Below the pieces are notes generated by a model, which had not been told where the DNA came from, ran no database searches, and saw only the letters and a list, made by a program, of their open reading frames with translations. Shown one piece after another: positions 28,722 to 37,788 of a DNA stretch of 64,000 bases. Position numbers and translations under genes: made by a program. Position 1 is the first letter of the stretch, and each line of letters begins with the position of its first letter. Source of the stretch: Symsagittifera roscoffensis (lineage: Eukaryota > Xenacoelomorpha > Acoela > Convolutidae); assembly GCF_963678635.1 (NCBI RefSeq), contig NC_087071.1, positions 1-64,000 on the forward strand. The letters run 5' to 3'.

Positions 28722-31700
28722 TTGACCTCATCTTCTCTGGGACTAACCCCGTCATTTGGGGCCACTGGCGACATAAGTGACATGTTCGCTGGCGTAATGA
28801 ATGGTCTAGATGAACTGAGGCGGGACATGACTAAAAGAATAGATCAGGTTGATGAGAGAGCTCACAAAGGTCAAGAGAATCTGAGAGACGAACTAACGCA
28901 TGTGAAGTCGCAGGCGAAGGTTGATCAGGCTCAGTTGATTCGCAACACCGATCAATGCCTGGCGGAGAGCCTGGCACAGGCAAACAAGGAGTCATACGAA
29001 AGAGAGGCTAGGATGACCAGGGAGATCGAACGATTGTTGAACGATCATGATAGTACCTACGCCCACACGATGACTAGCCTGGAGAAAAGGTTAGATGCAA
29101 AGTCTGACTTAATGATGCGGAAGCTTGACGCGATCCTGAATGGGAGCAATTGGCAGGAGCGTTCCAACCCAAGGGAGCGCTCACGCCATGCAAATGATGG
29201 AGATGGTACGGGCAGCAATGCCAGAGCCCAGCAAGGCTCGAGAACGAACTACGAACCCAGAAACAAGGAGCGGCCAAGGGCAGCCCCGTCGAGGCCTGGC
29301 TGGACGAATCCAGTTCCGCCGGAGGCAGATGCCACCCCGGAGACAAGGTTGCCAACTGTGCCACAAGTCAGTTCAGTACCAGATCTGACTACGGTCTCAC
29401 AGGACACAACGATGTATGCCTCGATGTTTGAGCCTCTGAACAGATCTCTCGAAACATTCATCACCAAGCTCTCGAAGTCAACCGAGAGAGGAGAGAGGTC
29501 AAGAAGGACACTGAAAAAGCCGAAGTCATATAAAGACGAGTCAGACGGCTGCATTGATACTTGGATAGAGGTGATGAAGTTACACTTTGAGGAAGAGAAT
29601 CTCTCCAAGAAACAAGAGTGCAGCGCGCTGACGAGCAATCTGGAGGGTACTGCATTAAGTTGTGTTATGGTAAAAAGAGCCAATGAGAGAGACTCGGCTC
29701 TGGAGTACGGCTCTGGAGTACAAGGGCTTCAGGCTATGGTGACGTTCGAGAAGAGGCGTCAAAGAGAGGACGAATCCATAGATAAATTTTTGGACGACCT
29801 TGAATTGCTTAGGAGGAGAAGCAACCCAGATGAGAAAATATCCGAGCGAAACTTGGCGATTGCTTCGAAGTTCATGGACGGAGTAAGGAGTGAGGAGTTG
29901 AAGACGATGTTGGCCACTCACTTCACCCTGTCGCTTGACCAGGTACCCACGCCCGACGACTTGCGTATGAAGTCATGCGAGTATTTACTCATAAAACCGA
30001 GGGCGCAAAACCGTTACAGCACTTATGGCAACTATAGCGGGACAAACACTGGTGCGAATTCCAGTTGGTACAAACCTCGCAATGACATGGATAAGAGGAG
30101 GTCGTGTGCGAATTGTGGTTCGATGGACCATCACGTTTCCGCGTGTTCTGCATACAAACAGAACATGAAGGCCATAGCCTACTTTCTCGAGGACGCCGAC
30201 GCGACCGACGAGGATCATGAAGATTACGTCAGAGGGCTCATCATGAAATATGGTCCGAGGTGTTTCTTCTGTAATTTGGAGGGACACATCAAGTCGGATT
30301 GTATTCAATTTTGGGATGCAGTAGCGGACGCGAAACATCCCCGCCATGAAGAGGCGCTTTTGGGTGTCAAGGCCAGTCGAGCACGTCTGATGAACGAGGC
30401 TGAATCTTGGAGAAAGGAGACGACACCGAGCACCTTCACGACCAAAAAGGTTAAGACATGGCCTGACGAGGTGGTAGCCTCGAACCTGGAAGCAGAGTCG
30501 TCTAGCCCACTCAAGGTGGATTACGGCCTGGCGGCAAGGACAGCGCTGCAGAATGTCAAACAGGACCTAGCCACGAAAGAAGTGGAGCAATGGGTAAGGT
30601 CGGAGCTGGAAGGCACAGATCTTCGGGAAAGTTTTAATGTTCTGGGTAAAACGACAAAAGTAGAAGACAAAGAGGAACCCAGGAAACAGGGACCAAAACT
30701 GAACGTTATATCTGGTAAGACTTTCGGCATGACGAAGGAGGGGACCAAAATAATGTCCATCATCTCAGTCGCAGGGCACCAGGTGGTCAAGAACTTGAGT
30801 GAACCATCTGAGATTACACTAGTCCACCTGGACATCTATGCCGACTACCTGAAGGAGAAAGATCCCAAACTGGACTCCAGGGCAGTGCGAGCGCTGCTCA
30901 CAACGGGAGGTCCGAGGCTGATGAAAGTGGACGGACATTATATCGATGTCCATGGCCCTTACCCGATCCTAATGAATGTGGATGGCATCAATATCTACAC
31001 GAAAGCTCACATAACTGATGCGAACGATCAGATTGGCCGGATATACATTGGTCAAGAGGAGCTGAAGGTTAGACGGATCGGACACAACGCGATGCTCGAA
31101 CAAGATGCGGTGCACATAGGTTGCGAGGGCGATCTGGCCGCATACGTTCTGGACGTGCAAGGCAGACAACTTTCAGTAAAGGGACTGCTAGACACGGGAG
31201 CAGTGGTTAGTGTCATGCCAGTCAAAACTTGGACCAACATGGGTTTCGAGAGGTCGGATCTCATACCGACAAACATCAGGTTGGCAGCGGCCAATCAGGG
31301 AGCGATCTATGTGACTGGACGAACCCCGATCATTTCACTGCAGCTCGGAGGAAGACATCTTTGGATGAGCTTCCTAGTAGTGGAGAATTTGGACGAATCC
31401 GATCAGTTCATCTTAGGAAGGGATTTCGTTCGCAACTTTGACGTCACGATCGATCTCAATGACGGGTTGATTAGGATCAAGGATCCTGAGAGAAAGTATG
31501 AAAAGAGACCCCTTAATAAGATCTTAATTAACCAGGCCAAGGTGCCGATTTTTCTGGATCGAAAAGTTAGATTAAAACCAAACCAAGCCGTAGTAGCGAC
31601 GTTTAGGATGAGGAACTTGAATGAACTCAGCAATGACAGACAGGTGTGTCTGGTACCAAATCCAAACAGTAAAAGCTCGGCTATTTTAGGAAGAAGCTTC

Positions 31701-34628
31701 TCACTCACTCAGAGCGGACTATGTGTGAGTGTGTTATTGAACACAGAAGCAACAACAGTGACAATACAGAGGGGAAAGAAACTTGGCTACGCTTTGCCTC
31801 TGAACACAGACTTTCAGAGTGTGGAGAACTTGAAAAAGTTTGATGTAACTAAATGTCCATTGCATGCGAACCAAGAATGTATAATGAGGAGAGTGAATGA
31901 ATTGAAATCTTCTAGGAAATTGTTTTCAATGAAATCGGAAACAGATGATGGGCTGTCTAGTTGTTCCAACTTTCCTGAGAGGCCGACGGAAGCAGAGTTA
32001 GCAGCGAATAAACCTGTCTTACCTGAGATAGAACATCTAAAGGGTAAAATATCAGACAAAGAACTAGATTCGCTCAGAGCGGTGCTAAATCGGAACGCAG
32101 ACGTTTTTTCGAAGCATAAGGCCGACATAGGTTGTTGTAATTTTGTAGAACACGAGATTGAGATAGAAGAGGGCTCGGTGCCTCATAGGGAAGGGGCGAG
32201 AAGAATGACCCCAAACAAGTCAGAAGCGTGTAGGAAGGAGATCGAGATGTTAATGGAGTACGACATGATCGAGCCGTCGAAGTCCCCATGGGCTTGTGGC
32301 GTGATCATGGCGAAAAAGAAAGGGGGACAACTCAGATTTTGTTGTGATTTCCGTTATCTGAACGCAGTGACTATAAAGGACGCATACCCGATTCCCCGCA
32401 TCGATGAGAGCCTATCGAAGCTGGGAGACGCGAAGTTCTTCACGACGTTGGATTTGGGCTCTGCGTTCTGGCAAGTGCCACTCAGAAAGCAAGATCGAGA
32501 GAAAACAGGCTCCGCGTGTGAGCTGGGATTGTTCCAGTGGAAGAGGATGCCATTCGGATTGTGCAACGCGACGGCCACATTCCAGCGACTGATTGGCCAG
32601 GCACTCACGAGCGTCACTAAGAAATACGGGAATCTCATCATGTGTTATGTTGATGATGTCGTGATTGCAACACCAACCGTAGAAGACCACATAGAGAGGT
32701 TGGAGGAGGTATTTTCTTGCATGAAGCAGGCGGGTCTGAAATGTAAACCCTCTAAGTGTGAAATCCTCAGGGATTCCATAAAGTATCTGGGTCGCCTGGT
32801 TGACAAACATGGAGTGAGACCAGACCCCGAAGCGGTTGAAGCGGTGCTGACCTGGAAGGCACCTAAGACAGATACACAGCTGATGAGTTTTTTGGGATTC
32901 GCTAATTATTATCGAGAATTCATCAAGGGGTATGCTGACAAAATATACCCCATGCAGAAGTTGATGAGAAACCAGGGCAAAAAGTTCACCTGGACTGATG
33001 AGGCGCAAGTTTCATTTGAAAACATCAAACGTGAACTTTGCGAGGCACCGGTCCTCGGCATGCCGACAGAGAAGGGGATGTTCGTGCTGGACACGGATGC
33101 ATCAGTGGTTGCGATATCGGGCATACTTCACCAGGAGCAGGAGTGGAACGGGAGAACGGTTCTTAGTCCGATAGCCTACGGGAGTAAAGTCCTGAGTGAT
33201 ACTGAAATGAAGTACGGCGCACCAAAAGCGGAGATGTTTGCGGTGATCACTTTCGTGGAAAAATACAGGGCCTACTTGGGGAGTGCTCCCTTCAAGTTAC
33301 GTGTGGATAATCGTGCCCTTGCCTGGCTGAAAACCTATTCGATGGACCAAAGTTATATTGGTCGTTGGATCGTGCGCCTGGATGGATACCAGATGATCAT
33401 AGAGCACCGTACCCGTGACAAGCATCAGAACGCAGATAGCCTCAGTAAAAAGACAGAATTTTATGAGCGCCTCGAGGAAAAACAGGCTAACCAATCAGAG
33501 ATCAAAGACGGGTTTTCCTTTCTGGACAAAGAAACCTACGACAAACTGCCACTTACTAGGTGGTTAGACAAGTCAGGGCATCCTATACCCGGACACCCTG
33601 AACTTCCAGTGGAGACGGCCGCGGAGATAAAGCTTTTAGCCAGAGGCGAGCCCGTTCCGTTGGATCTGCTAGTCCGATCCAACTTGGTACAGCAAGAACT
33701 TACCAGGCTGGGCATAAACAGCATGGCTCTATTGAACAGGACGGTGAACGTGGCGCCGGACGTCATGGGAAAGCTCCGTGACTTGTTGGTCAGGGAAGTG
33801 GATAGGCATGACCGTGAATGGATGGAGACTATGCAGCGGTTGACTGTCACCGAGAGAACAGAGAAGAGGCCAGTGTCCATTCGCAGCCGAGGCGTTGAAC
33901 GGGATTGCAGGTCGATTGTCAACCAGCTGGTGAGCTCGATGCCGAAGGAGGTCTTGTTGAGAACTTCGTTCACTGAATATGGAACACTGAATCAGAACCA
34001 AACTACTGAGGAAGTCAGGATCAGGTCAAAATCTAGCTTCACGAGGAGAGTGCATTTCACGGATGCAAAAGAAGAATACGAGCCGAGCCCAGATTGTTCG
34101 TCCGTGGACGAGACAATGTCCGGGGAGTCTGATACCTTCGAGCCAGTCAAGGACGACTCGTCTGAGGAGTCAGACACCTTTGAGCCCGTGCAGGACGACT
34201 TGTCCGGGGAGAGGTTGACGAGACCACCTAGGGACAGAATTTTGTCCGGGGAGTCGAGAAACATCTCAGACAACTTGGAATATGATGTTGAGGAATCAGT
34301 CGACTCAAGTGTTGACTCGAGGCCCCAGTCCTGGGACAACACGTCTGAAACAACTTCCAATTCCGATATGTCAGAGATCGCAATCCACTCCTTATTGGTA
34401 GACTGGAAGCAGCGTGGGCTGGACCGAGAAACACATCAGGATCCAGACAGGGACAGATACACCTCAGATCAAGAGGGCACTGTGGTAGATAATGCCGCAG
34501 ACGAGCTCGAGCTGATAGCAGTTTCGAAACGCCCAAGCAGATTGCTGCCATATGGTAGGGTCGTCCGTACCAATCTGGAACCATCTGTGCAGGAAGCTAC
34601 GCCTTTGAAAAAGATATGGTGTGTCTAG
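28722..34628 (+). CDS. gag-pol: Copy B Gag-protease-RT-RNase H polyprotein segment
   Basis: 1968 codons, open from a non-ATG codon; the natural start lies upstream in the disrupted N-terminus. Coiled coil about 20-135; capsid-like region about 225-420; CCHC knuckles 462-475 and 514-527; protease LDTGA (Asp824) and ILGRDF; RT with RFCCDFRYLN, MPFGLCNATATFQ and YVDD (1309-1312); RNase H from VLDTDAS (about 1457), complete here, including the ten residues missing in A. In the capsid region about a dozen residues present in A and C (EKIFEILLNRF) are lost near 29700, so Gag is probably defective. The segment ends KIWCV at TAG 34626-34628, where C has a lysine codon. The following frame is the same. 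Confidence 0.92.
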   Translation: MTSSSLGLTPSFGATGDISDMFAGVMNGLDELRRDMTKRIDQVDERAHKGQENLRDELTHVKSQAKVDQAQLIRNTDQCLAESLAQANKESYEREARMTREIERLLNDHDSTYAHTMTSLEKRLDAKSDLMMRKLDAILNGSNWQERSNPRERSRHANDGDGTGSNARAQQGSRTNYEPRNKERPRAAPSRPGWTNPVPPEADATPETRLPTVPQVSSVPDLTTVSQDTTMYASMFEPLNRSLETFITKLSKSTERGERSRRTLKKPKSYKDESDGCIDTWIEVMKLHFEEENLSKKQECSALTSNLEGTALSCVMVKRANERDSALEYGSGVQGLQAMVTFEKRRQREDESIDKFLDDLELLRRRSNPDEKISERNLAIASKFMDGVRSEELKTMLATHFTLSLDQVPTPDDLRMKSCEYLLIKPRAQNRYSTYGNYSGTNTGANSSWYKPRNDMDKRRSCANCGSMDHHVSACSAYKQNMKAIAYFLEDADATDEDHEDYVRGLIMKYGPRCFFCNLEGHIKSDCIQFWDAVADAKHPRHEEALLGVKASRARLMNEAESWRKETTPSTFTTKKVKTWPDEVVASNLEAESSSPLKVDYGLAARTALQNVKQDLATKEVEQWVRSELEGTDLRESFNVLGKTTKVEDKEEPRKQGPKLNVISGKTFGMTKEGTKIMSIISVAGHQVVKNLSEPSEITLVHLDIYADYLKEKDPKLDSRAVRALLTTGGPRLMKVDGHYIDVHGPYPILMNVDGINIYTKAHITDANDQIGRIYIGQEELKVRRIGHNAMLEQDAVHIGCEGDLAAYVLDVQGRQLSVKGLLDTGAVVSVMPVKTWTNMGFERSDLIPTNIRLAAANQGAIYVTGRTPIISLQLGGRHLWMSFLVVENLDESDQFILGRDFVRNFDVTIDLNDGLIRIKDPERKYEKRPLNKILINQAKVPIFLDRKVRLKPNQAVVATFRMRNLNELSNDRQVCLVPNPNSKSSAILGRSFSLTQSGLCVSVLLNTEATTVTIQRGKKLGYALPLNTDFQSVENLKKFDVTKCPLHANQECIMRRVNELKSSRKLFSMKSETDDGLSSCSNFPERPTEAELAANKPVLPEIEHLKGKISDKELDSLRAVLNRNADVFSKHKADIGCCNFVEHEIEIEEGSVPHREGARRMTPNKSEACRKEIEMLMEYDMIEPSKSPWACGVIMAKKKGGQLRFCCDFRYLNAVTIKDAYPIPRIDESLSKLGDAKFFTTLDLGSAFWQVPLRKQDREKTGSACELGLFQWKRMPFGLCNATATFQRLIGQALTSVTKKYGNLIMCYVDDVVIATPTVEDHIERLEEVFSCMKQAGLKCKPSKCEILRDSIKYLGRLVDKHGVRPDPEAVEAVLTWKAPKTDTQLMSFLGFANYYREFIKGYADKIYPMQKLMRNQGKKFTWTDEAQVSFENIKRELCEAPVLGMPTEKGMFVLDTDASVVAISGILHQEQEWNGRTVLSPIAYGSKVLSDTEMKYGAPKAEMFAVITFVEKYRAYLGSAPFKLRVDNRALAWLKTYSMDQSYIGRWIVRLDGYQMIIEHRTRDKHQNADSLSKKTEFYERLEEKQANQSEIKDGFSFLDKETYDKLPLTRWLDKSGHPIPGHPELPVETAAEIKLLARGEPVPLDLLVRSNLVQQELTRLGINSMALLNRTVNVAPDVMGKLRDLLVREVDRHDREWMETMQRLTVTERTEKRPVSIRSRGVERDCRSIVNQLVSSMPKEVLLRTSFTEYGTLNQNQTTEEVRIRSKSSFTRRVHFTDAKEEYEPSPDCSSVDETMSGESDTFEPVKDDSSEESDTFEPVQDDLSGERLTRPPRDRILSGESRNISDNLEYDVEESVDSSVDSRPQSWDNTSETTSNSDMSEIAIHSLLVDWKQRGLDRETHQDPDRDRYTSDQEGTVVDNAADELELIAVSKRPSRLLPYGRVVRTNLEPSVQEATPLKKIWCV
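34117..34253 (+). repeat. 42-nt periodic repeat carrying TGTCCGGGGAG, copy B
   Basis: TGTCCGGGGAG at 34117, 34201 and 34243, with a diverged copy (CGTCTGAGGAG) at 34159: exact 42-nt spacing, or 14 codons (SGESDTFEPVKDDS, SEESDTFEPVQDDL and so on). It lies in the linker between RNase H and integrase, as in A and C. Confidence 0.8.
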
Positions 34629-34631
34629 TTA

Positions 34632-35375
34632 ATGGACGATGCTCATGCTCCGGAGATAATGAGTGGGCAAATGAACGTGGTAAAGACGTATTTGAAAGCC
34701 AGGTACAGGCTGTCGGATCTCCTAAGGGCTCAACGAAATGATAGAATGACGAGCAGTCTGAAGAGATGGATCGAGAATGGAGCACCTGACAAGGGAGACT
34801 TGGAAGAAGACAGCTACAAGATCTTGAAGCAATTCTACCTGAAGCGAAACGACTTGTTGTACCTGAATAAGGACGGAATCGTTGCCTGCAAGCGAAAAGA
34901 GGAGGACAAGGTCCTCTATAAATACAATTCAATAGTGTTACCACAGTTGTACCAGACCGAATTGCTCTTTCGCTCACATGATCAGATGGGCCATCAAGGC
35001 GTGGACAAAGTGTATAACAGGATACAGAAACGATTCGAATGGCCGGGATTGAAAAAGGCTTGTGAGAAGTGGATCGCCGCATGCCTGTCATGTCAGCAGG
35101 CGAAGGATCCCAGGAAACTAAGGTTCCCCCTACAGTCAATAGAGTCGTCAGGTTTCAACGAAGTGGTGCAAATTGATCATCAGAAAATCTGCATGACAGC
35201 AACGGGCTATAATCAGGTGCTGGTAATGATCGACCATTTTACGAAGTATGCGGAAGCAGCACCCTGCATGACAGCATCGGCGGAAGAAACATGTGATCAT
35301 TTGATAAATGTGTGGATAGCGAGGCATGGCTGCCCCATCACGTTCCAATCGGACAATGGCAAAGCAAGTAGTTGA
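34632..35375 (+). CDS. gag-pol: Copy B integrase, N-terminal and first part of core
   Basis: 247 codons, same frame as the upstream segment after the TAG. Linker helix YLKARYRLSDLLRAQRND, HHCC finger (HDQMGH, CLSC), QIDH (first catalytic Asp) and QSDNG (second Asp). Immediately after QSDNGKA the sequence is out of frame: compared with A and C a short stretch (the FVGELTKE region) is deleted near 35365, separating this part from the catalytic Glu. Confidence 0.88.
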   Translation: MDDAHAPEIMSGQMNVVKTYLKARYRLSDLLRAQRNDRMTSSLKRWIENGAPDKGDLEEDSYKILKQFYLKRNDLLYLNKDGIVACKRKEEDKVLYKYNSIVLPQLYQTELLFRSHDQMGHQGVDKVYNRIQKRFEWPGLKKACEKWIAACLSCQQAKDPRKLRFPLQSIESSGFNEVVQIDHQKICMTATGYNQVLVMIDHFTKYAEAAPCMTASAEETCDHLINVWIARHGCPITFQSDNGKASS

Positions 35376-37144
35376 TGAAAAGGCCGCAGGTAGCGCAGGC
35401 CCACTCGACCACTTATCACCCGCAAACGAATAGCCTAGTCGAGAGGCAAAACCGCACACTGGTATCCATGCTGAGAGTCTACTGCTCGCGTTACATGGAT
35501 GACTGGGACAAGCACTTGCCGCAAGTGATGGGTGCTTACAACCGCACGGAGCATTCGACCACGGGAATAAGTCCGCACATGCTGTTAACGGGTCATGAAA
35601 AAGCGCTCCCGTTGACGTTTTTCTACCCTGAATATGAGGGGAAGAGGACAGCACCGCAAACGTACGTGCGGGATGTTATTAGAAGACAGCAGGACCTCAA
35701 TGACTTATGCAGGAGGAATACGCAACAGGCACAAATTAGACAAAAAAGGAGGTTTGATAAAATGACAGCTGATGCGAAGGCCTACTCAGTTGGCGACTAC
35801 GTCTGGGTGTTCCAGGAAGTGGTTCCACCAAAGGGAACCAAGAAATTATTAAAGAAATGGCGTGGTCCATTTCAGATAACAGAAGTGCACCAAGGAGGTC
35901 GTTTTTATCGATTGAGCACTGGAAGAGCAGCTCATTATGCAAACATCAAACCACACAATGCCTCGTCAGAGGATTGGTGCATCCCAGCGGACATGCAAGA
36001 GGGAGACTATTTGATAGTGCATCCTGCTTGTGAAGTGAATGAAAGGGGTACTCGCGACAAAAACGACGGGAATGAGGTGGTGGATGACTGCGACCTACCA
36101 CTGGATCTCGAGTTGACCGAGAGAGTAGAGGTGGACGATGAAACTCTACCCTATGCCGAGGAAGACTGGGACTGCCCGGAACAAATTGAAATTGACAAAG
36201 GAACACAGCCTGACTTTCCTCTCACTATGGAAACACGCCAAAGCAAGAGAGGAAAAAACCAGAAGAAATACAATCCGTACGGCGAGGATTTCGTTGTAGA
36301 CAGGATAGTTGTAAGTGATGTCATGGACTCGCTAGTGGGACTGGACGAAGTGGCGATGCTAGAAGAAATCGACTTGGTGAACGATATGGATCAAGATTGG
36401 ATCGACGATCGATCAGAACCGGAAGTGGAGTTCGAACCAGAAGCGGAACAGACTCATGAGCAAGAACTAACGAACTTGCGCGTACTCGAATGGCTCCATG
36501 ATCTGCCGACAGATCCAAAAGAGACGATCCTGACGATTCAGGACGTCGATAAAGACGGCATCAAATACATCAGTCATGACAATACCGAGTCCAACTGGGT
36601 CGCCCCAGATGGTCCTCTACGTGTTCCACAGTCCAACCTCGACCTCCTAGACTTTGGGCGATCGACGGGGACGTCGATGGATATTTTTGTCCGGGGAGTG
36701 GGGGTAGGACTCACCCACACCGAAAATCTGATAATAAAAAAATTGAAATCGGCAAGAGAAACCGGAGAACTAGAGACAGAGGGCGCGAATGCTAAAAAAC
36801 CACCTTTTGGACAAATCTTTGAATCGTATTTTGATCTACCGAACCATTATTCGAACAATATCGTCATAACGGACAGCGATTTCATACTCACGGAACGCAC
36901 GTGCGCCATAGCGATAACCGCGGACGTAAGCTTCAAAACAGCACTAGCGGCTGACTTCAAAAGAGAATATAAGAATATCGAGTTTTTATGGAAACAGAGG
37001 CCTGGTGTGGGAGAGATGATAGCGCTGCCCCCTGGTGCATCACAGATACCAGGGAAATATTTGTGTTTCCTGGTTACCAAGGCCACTGATAGGCAACACG
37101 TAGATCCAAAGAGCTTGGTTCTTGGCCTTGAGTATTGGCCTTGA
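35372..37144 (+). CDS. gag-pol: Copy B integrase C-terminal part, linker and macrodomain-like domain (N-terminal part)
   Basis: 590 codons. Begins with MKRPQVAQAHSTTYHPQ, then LVERQNR (catalytic Glu), KKWRGPF (GPY/F module, about 163-172) and EDWCIPADM. An acidic linker with YNPYGEDFVVD follows, then IFVRGVGVGL (over the 59-nt block). The macrodomain-like region starts about residue 488 with ITDSDFILTERTCAIAITADVSF, AADFKREY, ALPPGASQIPGKYLCFLVTK. Here the residue aligned to the catalytic Lys of TARG1 is Lys; it is Arg in A and C. The frame is lost near 37130 at a micro-duplication (TTGGCCTTGA repeated with GTA between), so the domain continues in the next segment. Confidence 0.85.
   Translation: MMKRPQVAQAHSTTYHPQTNSLVERQNRTLVSMLRVYCSRYMDDWDKHLPQVMGAYNRTEHSTTGISPHMLLTGHEKALPLTFFYPEYEGKRTAPQTYVRDVIRRQQDLNDLCRRNTQQAQIRQKRRFDKMTADAKAYSVGDYVWVFQEVVPPKGTKKLLKKWRGPFQITEVHQGGRFYRLSTGRAAHYANIKPHNASSEDWCIPADMQEGDYLIVHPACEVNERGTRDKNDGNEVVDDCDLPLDLELTERVEVDDETLPYAEEDWDCPEQIEIDKGTQPDFPLTMETRQSKRGKNQKKYNPYGEDFVVDRIVVSDVMDSLVGLDEVAMLEEIDLVNDMDQDWIDDRSEPEVEFEPEAEQTHEQELTNLRVLEWLHDLPTDPKETILTIQDVDKDGIKYISHDNTESNWVAPDGPLRVPQSNLDLLDFGRSTGTSMDIFVRGVGVGLTHTENLIIKKLKSARETGELETEGANAKKPPFGQIFESYFDLPNHYSNNIVITDSDFILTERTCAIAITADVSFKTALAADFKREYKNIEFLWKQRPGVGEMIALPPGASQIPGKYLCFLVTKATDRQHVDPKSLVLGLEYWP
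36662..36720 (+). promoter_or_regulatory. Hyper-conserved 59-nt block with hairpin and purine tract, copy B
   Basis: Hairpin TCGACG-GGGA-CGTCGA (36662-36677), T-run, TGTCCGGGGAG (36688-36698), then TGGGGGTAGGACT. Identical to A except one base and to C except three. It lies in the ORF1 frame as TGTSMDIFVRGVGVGLTH, so it is both coding and apparently constrained at the DNA or RNA level. Confidence 0.78.
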
Positions 37145-37320
37145 CTCGACTTAGGGATTTTTTGGTTGAGAGAGGAGTGACCTCTCTCTCGTTGCCAGTA
37201 TACGATCCTAATAGGGGAAAGCTACATCCGAGAGAGTTGTACGCACTTGTACACGTGATATTTTCAGAGACTGACATAGAAGTTTACTTACATAAAAAAT
37301 ACTATCTGAGCATATGCTAA
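37135..37320 (+). pseudogene. Copy B ORF1 last segment: macrodomain-like C-terminus
   Basis: 61 codons continuing the macrodomain-like domain after a frameshift: LTRLRDF, SLPVYDPNRG, ELYALVHVIF.ET.IEVYLHKKYYLSI. The same C-terminus closes ORF1 in A and C, so this marks the natural ORF1 end. Confidence 0.8.
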
Positions 37321-37788
37321 GAATTGCGCTCGGCGATAAGTGGTTTTTATTAAGTTACTCGATAAGAATTAGAGTCAAGTTTTAGATTAGGTTAGGTTTT
37401 AGGTACAGTATTAGGGATTATATTTTTATGTGATAGTATAGGCGTGTGATGTTCTTGTGTTTATGTGTTATGTTATTATATGTTTTATGTTTTGTGTCAT
37501 AAAAGACCTGGGGTACTCCAGGTCATCAAGGTGACAGCGCACATTCGTGCTACCCTGACAAAGATAAAGGTGGACGATCCACCTTGGTGCTAAATTTTTA
37601 AATCAGAATTGAGAAGAGAATTTCAATGGAGAGTTTTAAGGAGTTGAATGATGTTGTATCCAAAAATGATGGTTTTAAGTCGCGACTTGTTTTTTAGATC
37701 TTGATTGATCAGAAATTGTTTATTGAATTCATTGAATCAAACGAGACAGGAAGACACTACACGACAGCAAGAATCAACACGATAAGAA
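37321..37788 (+). other. Copy B spacer between ORF1 and ORF2 with two strong hairpins
   Basis: 468 nt without a conserved frame. Around 37507-37526 GACCTGG/CCAGGTC forms a perfect 7-bp hairpin, extendable by one G-T pair. At about 37567-37585 AAGGTGGA/TCCACCTT forms a perfect 8-bp stem with a 3-nt loop. An acceptor-like site follows at 37685-37697. The hairpins were not found in A or C. Confidence 0.6.
37685..37697 (+). promoter_or_regulatory. Candidate 3' splice acceptor upstream of ORF2, copy B
   Basis: ACTTGTTTTTTAG followed by ATCTTGATTGATC, 91 nt before the ORF2 ATG. Copy A has nearly the same sequence at the same place. Inferred acceptor for an ORF2 mRNA. Confidence 0.5.
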
